Part shown: one piece after another, positions 61,247 through 64,000 of the stretch
How the letters are laid out: each line of letters opens with the position of its first letter
How positions within the stretch are numbered: position 1 is the first letter of the stretch
NCBI RefSeq assembly: GCF_913773995.1
Contig: NZ_CAJYES010000110.1
Coordinates: 1 to 64,000 of the forward strand
Length of the DNA: 64,000 nucleotides
Direction: 5' to 3'
Origin: an uncultured Pseudacidovorax sp.
Lineage (GTDB): Bacteria; Pseudomonadota; Gammaproteobacteria; Burkholderiales; Burkholderiaceae_C
The notes under the pieces: generated by a model
What the model was told of the DNA's origin: nothing
The model's database searches: none
What the model saw: only the letters and a program-made list of their open reading frames with translations
Program-made: the position numbers and the translations under genes

Positions 61247-62494
61247 ATGACTGATTTCTACGACGACCTCGAGACCCGCTCGCCGCAGGCGCGCGAAGCC
61301 GCCCTGATGGCAGCGCTGCCCGCGCAGATCCGCCACGCGCAGCAAAAAGCGCCCGCCTTCGGTCGCATCCTGCAGGGCGTGGATGCCTCGGCGGTCGACA
61401 CGCGCGCGGCGCTGGCCAGGCTGCCGGTGACGCGCAAAAGCGAGTTGGTCGCGCTGCAACAGGCGGGGCGGGCGGAGGACGCCTTCGGCGGCTTTTCCGC
61501 CGTGGCGCGTGGCCCGGCCATGCCGCGCGTCTTTGCCAGTCCCGGGCCCATCTACGAGCCCCAGGGCGCGCACGGCGACCATTGGCGCGTGGGGCGGGCG
61601 CTCTTCGCGGCCGGCTTCCGTTCGGGCGAGCTGGTGCACAACAGCTTCAGCTACCACATGACGCCGGCAGGCGCCATGATGGAAAGCGGCGCCCATGCGC
61701 TGGGCTGCAGCGTCTTCCCCGGTGGCACCGGCCAGACCGAGCAGCAGCTTGAGGCGATGGCCGACCTGCGCCCGGATGGCTATGCGGGCACGCCCAGCTT
61801 TCTCAAGATCCTGCTGGAGAAGGCGGCCGAGAAGGGCCTGCGGCTGCCCTCGCTTACCAAGGCACTCGTTTCGGGCGAGGCCTTTCCGCCGAGTCTGCGC
61901 GCGCATCTCGCGGGCCTGGGGGTGCAGGGCCTGCAGTGCTACGCCACGGCAGATCTGGGCCTGATCGCCTACGAGACGCAGGCCCGCGAGGGCCTGGTGG
62001 TGGACGAGGGCGTGCTGGTCGAGATCGTCCGGCCGGGCACCGGCGACCCGGTGCCAGATGGGGAGGTGGGCGAGGTGGTGGTGACCACCTTCAATACCGA
62101 CTATCCGTTGGTGCGCTTCGGCACGGGCGATCTGTCGGCGGTCATGGCCGGACGCTGTCCGACGGGGCGAACCAATCGACGCATCAAAGGCTGGATGGGC
62201 CGGGCCGACCAGACCACCAAGATCCGCGGCATGTTCGTGCACCCGGGGCAGGTGGCCGAGATCGCGCGGCGCTTTCCCGAGATCGGTCGCGCACGGCTGG
62301 TGGTGGAGGGCGCCACGGGCGATGACCGCATGACGCTCAAGGTGGAATGCAACCAGGCGTCCGAAGGGCTGCAGGAGCGACTGGCGGCAGCCATCCGAGA
62401 GGTGACCAAGCTGCGCGGCGACATATTCGTTCAGCCGCCCGGCAGCCTGCCCAACGACGGCAAGGTCATCGAGGACGCGCGCAGCTACGAATGA
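61247..62494 (+). CDS. Phenylacetate-CoA-ligase-like adenylating enzyme
   Basis: 415-aa protein of the PaaK family. Signs: LPVTRKSELVALQQAG, GYAGTPSFLKILLEKAAEKGLRLPSL, YATADLGLIAYE (A5-like), GDPVPDGEVGEVVVTTFNTDYPLVRFGTGDLSAV, and KIRGMFVHPGQV (hinge), with a C-terminal PaaK-type lid. The usual glycine/serine-rich P-loop (SSGTTG) is replaced by FASPGPIYEPQG, a variant known in one subfamily. It would activate an aryl or alkyl acid delivered by the importer. Last gene of the operon, 35 bases after livF. Confidence 0.88.
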   Translation: MTDFYDDLETRSPQAREAALMAALPAQIRHAQQKAPAFGRILQGVDASAVDTRAALARLPVTRKSELVALQQAGRAEDAFGGFSAVARGPAMPRVFASPGPIYEPQGAHGDHWRVGRALFAAGFRSGELVHNSFSYHMTPAGAMMESGAHALGCSVFPGGTGQTEQQLEAMADLRPDGYAGTPSFLKILLEKAAEKGLRLPSLTKALVSGEAFPPSLRAHLAGLGVQGLQCYATADLGLIAYETQAREGLVVDEGVLVEIVRPGTGDPVPDGEVGEVVVTTFNTDYPLVRFGTGDLSAVMAGRCPTGRTNRRIKGWMGRADQTTKIRGMFVHPGQVAEIARRFPEIGRARLVVEGATGDDRMTLKVECNQASEGLQERLAAAIREVTKLRGDIFVQPPGSLPNDGKVIEDARSYE

Positions 62495-62501
62495 ATGCAC
62501 A

Positions 62502-62531
62502 AAGGCCGCCCGATGTTCGCCAGGCGGCCTT
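62502..62531. terminator. Hairpin after the PaaK-like gene
   Basis: aaggccgcc (62502-62510) and ggcggcctt (62523-62531) form a perfect 9-bp stem seven bases past the stop codon. The T-run is only two bases, so it is a weak intrinsic terminator, but the position fits. Confidence 0.6.
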
Positions 62532-62582
62532 GCTGAGGCCGGAGGGCGCCCGGAAACACCATCGTGCGCCGCTTGCCCCAGG

Positions 62583-62677
62583 CCGTTCGGGCTGAACCTG
62601 TCGAAGCGGGGGCGCGTGCGGACCCTAGCCCTTCGACAAGCTCAGGGCGAACGGGTGAGCTACTCAGGGCGAACGGG
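62583..62677. repeat. REP-like inverted repeat
   Basis: ccgttcgggctgaac...cgaag (62583-62606) faces cttcgacaagctcagg...cgg (62631-62654), and a third copy of ctcagggcgaacgg follows at about 62663-62676. Same family as 10516-10622. Confidence 0.75.
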
Positions 62678-62725
62678 GTGGAAATGATTCCCGTCGAACG
62701 GCAACCAGTCCTTTCCGCTTGGGCT

Positions 62726-63280
62726 TCAGGCGTGCGCCGTGGCGCCCGCGAACAGCTTCACCATCTCCCGGTTGAAGGCCGGAATGTCCTTGGGATTGCG
62801 GCTCGTGAGCAGTTGGCCGTCGACGACGGCCTCCTGGTCGACCCAGCGCGCGCCCGCATTGGACAGATCGTTCTTCAACGACGGCCAGGACGTCATCTGC
62901 TTGCCCTTCACGGCGCCAGCGTCGATCAGCGTCCAGGGGCCGTGGCAGATGGCGGCGATGGGCTTTCCTGCGTCGGCAAAGGCCTTGATCAGTGCGATGG
63001 CCTTCGGCTCGAGTCGCAGGGCGTCGGGGTTCACCACGCCCCCGGGCAGCAGCAGCGCGTCGAATTCATCGGCCTTGACGCCATCCAGCGCCACATCGAC
63101 CGGGAACTTGTCGGCCTTGTCGTGGTGATTCCAGCCCTGCACCTGGCCCTTCATGGGCGAGACGATCTGCGTCTTCGCGCCCGCCTGGTCCAGCGCCTTG
63201 CGAGGCTCTGTCATTTCCACCTGTTCGAAACCGTCGGCAACGAGGACGGCGACCTTGAGGTCCTTGAGCGAGTCGGTCAT
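62726..63280 (-). CDS. DJ-1/PfpI-family protein
   Basis: 184-aa protein of the type-1 glutamine-amidotransferase-like DJ-1/PfpI family. LKVAVLVADGFEQVEMTEPRKAL at the start, DEFDALLLPGG, and the nucleophile elbow PIAAICHGPWTLIDAG with the reactive Cys and the following His. Members are stress-related deglycases or proteases; activity is debated. Start ATG 63280, preceded by AAAGGAACACCC. Confidence 0.92.
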   Translation of the reverse strand: MTDSLKDLKVAVLVADGFEQVEMTEPRKALDQAGAKTQIVSPMKGQVQGWNHHDKADKFPVDVALDGVKADEFDALLLPGGVVNPDALRLEPKAIALIKAFADAGKPIAAICHGPWTLIDAGAVKGKQMTSWPSLKNDLSNAGARWVDQEAVVDGQLLTSRNPKDIPAFNREMVKLFAGATAHA

Positions 63281-63404
63281 GGGTGTTCCTTTCGTGTGTG
63301 GGTCGGAGTACGAAGGGTTCACCCTAGGTTCCTGCGCGCCGGGCCCCATCGGCCAGAGGCCGCAACCCGTGTCGGACAGGTCGACGGGTATCGGGGCCCG
63401 CGGA

Positions 63405-63836
63405 TCAATACCCCATGTCGATCAGCCGCTCGCGCATGGCCTGGAGCGCAGCGCGCATGCGCTCCACTTCGGCCGGCGCGCAGACCGAGAGGATCTCGTC
63501 GGTGAGGGCGCTCACCGCCTTCTCGGCCCGGGCGTAGAGGCGCCGGCCCTTTGCCGAGATATTGACCATCACCGCCCGGCCGTCGTGCTCGGCACCGCCC
63601 CGGGACACCAGCCCGCGTTCTTCGAGGCCATGCAGCATGCGCGTGAGCCGGGTTCGCTCGTAGGCCGTCCACTGCGCCAGTTCCTGCATGGCGATGGGGC
63701 CGCGGCTGTGCAGGGTGCCCAATGTTCTCCATTCGGTGGTCAGCAGGTCGTAGGGGCGCAGCACGTCCTGCAGGGCGCGGTCGCGCCGGTACACCACCTG
63801 GGTGCAGAGAAAGAAGATGTGGTCTTCGAGTTCCAT
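63405..63836 (-). CDS. MarR-family transcriptional regulator
   Basis: 143-aa winged-HTH regulator. PYDLLTTEWRTLGTLHSRGPIAMQELAQWTAYERTRLTRMLHGLEERGLVSRGGAEHDGRAVMVNISAKGRRLY covers the DNA-binding helix and the wing with the D-x-R motif (HDGRAV). Start ATG 63836 is used because the longer frame is Arg-rich. A perfect 22-bp palindrome 62 bases upstream (63898-63919) is its likely operator. The target gene would lie beyond the window's right edge. Confidence 0.92.
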   Translation of the reverse strand: MELEDHIFFLCTQVVYRRDRALQDVLRPYDLLTTEWRTLGTLHSRGPIAMQELAQWTAYERTRLTRMLHGLEERGLVSRGGAEHDGRAVMVNISAKGRRLYARAEKAVSALTDEILSVCAPAEVERMRAALQAMRERLIDMGY

Positions 63837-63897
63837 GGGGCCGCGCCTCCGGTCGCGGCCTCGCCAATGTAGCCGCGGTGCCCGTGTCTGCAAGCGG

Positions 63898-63919
63898 ACT
63901 GCGTGCATATGCACGCAGT
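63898..63919. promoter_or_regulatory. Perfect 22-bp palindrome, likely MarR operator
   Basis: Half-site actgcgtgcat followed by its exact complement. An imperfect second copy (ccgtgcatccgcacgcag) lies at 63981-63998. Both sit upstream of the MarR gene and of whatever lies to the right. Confidence 0.65.
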
Positions 63920-64000
63920 GGCACGCTCTTTGCTCGAATTGACCTGACGACGTGTCCAGCCCAGGGTCCGTGCGCCAGATCCGTGCATCCGCACGCAGAT

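Noticed and set aside
1-64000. CRISPR arrays, tRNA or rRNA genes
   Set aside because: Looked for regularly spaced repeats and for tRNA/rRNA signature stretches; none seen. Weak tRNA-like folds cannot be excluded without a scan.

Overview
High-G+C DNA (codons and spacers mostly near 70 % G+C) from what looks like a betaproteobacterium of the order Burkholderiales, most likely a Comamonadaceae-type organism. This is inferred from the Tct/Bug-type tricarboxylate carrier, repeated branched-chain-type (Liv) ABC importers tied to CoA ligases, AraC/IclR-regulated catabolic genes, and REP-like repeats with the core ttcgacaagctcag. No rRNA, tRNA or CRISPR array was seen.

Layout. 1-104 holds the tail of an IS110-like transposase. 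218-465 is a 248-bp element with 31-bp inverted ends. 571-3817 is a tripartite tricarboxylate transporter with tctBA and tctC divergent. 3939-6837 is a BamA paralogue with a small exported protein. 7113-9182 is NAD synthetase. 9235-9814 is a toxin-antitoxin pair. 9826-10475 is DUF3820 plus a lipoprotein. 10676-13230 holds an acyl-CoA dehydrogenase and purT. 13274-39386 is a large catabolic region with a hydratase, an AraC regulator, four SDR/epimerase genes, three paralogous FAD_binding_2 flavoproteins, two NIPSNAP proteins next to flavoproteins, a CoA-transferase with an acyl-CoA dehydrogenase, a TIM-barrel enzyme, an IclR regulator, a Gfo/Idh oxidoreductase, a shikimate-dehydrogenase-like enzyme and a complete Liv importer. 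Within that importer, an IS110-group element has landed exactly on the livG start codon. Its long end carries sequences that fit a bridge (seek) RNA.

39387-41911 is a low-G+C island (about half G+C). It carries a decayed SDR fragment, an unrecognised 247-aa protein and an overlapping HTH-ImmA/IrrE protease. This two-gene unit resembles toxin-antitoxin or defence modules and is the best candidate for an undescribed system. 41929-49334 holds htpG, aqpZ, a GQST-repeat exported protein, a QseBC-type two-component system and a hipBA module. 49408-53956 holds an RluF-type pseudouridine synthase, split ChrA chromate-transport proteins and an overlapping three-gene unit (Crp-like regulator, MGDG-synthase-like glycosyltransferase, membrane protein). 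54039-62494 is an aryl/acyl-CoA ligase-Liv importer-PaaK-like ligase operon. 62726-63836 holds a PfpI-family protein and a MarR regulator, with a perfect 22-bp palindrome upstream.

How they work together (inference): the Liv and Tct systems import organic acids. The CoA ligases and CoA-transferase activate them. The flavoproteins, SDRs, acyl-CoA dehydrogenases, shikimate-dehydrogenase-like enzyme and hydratase would oxidise, dehydrate or aromatise ring substrates. Control would come from the AraC, IclR, Crp-like and MarR regulators.
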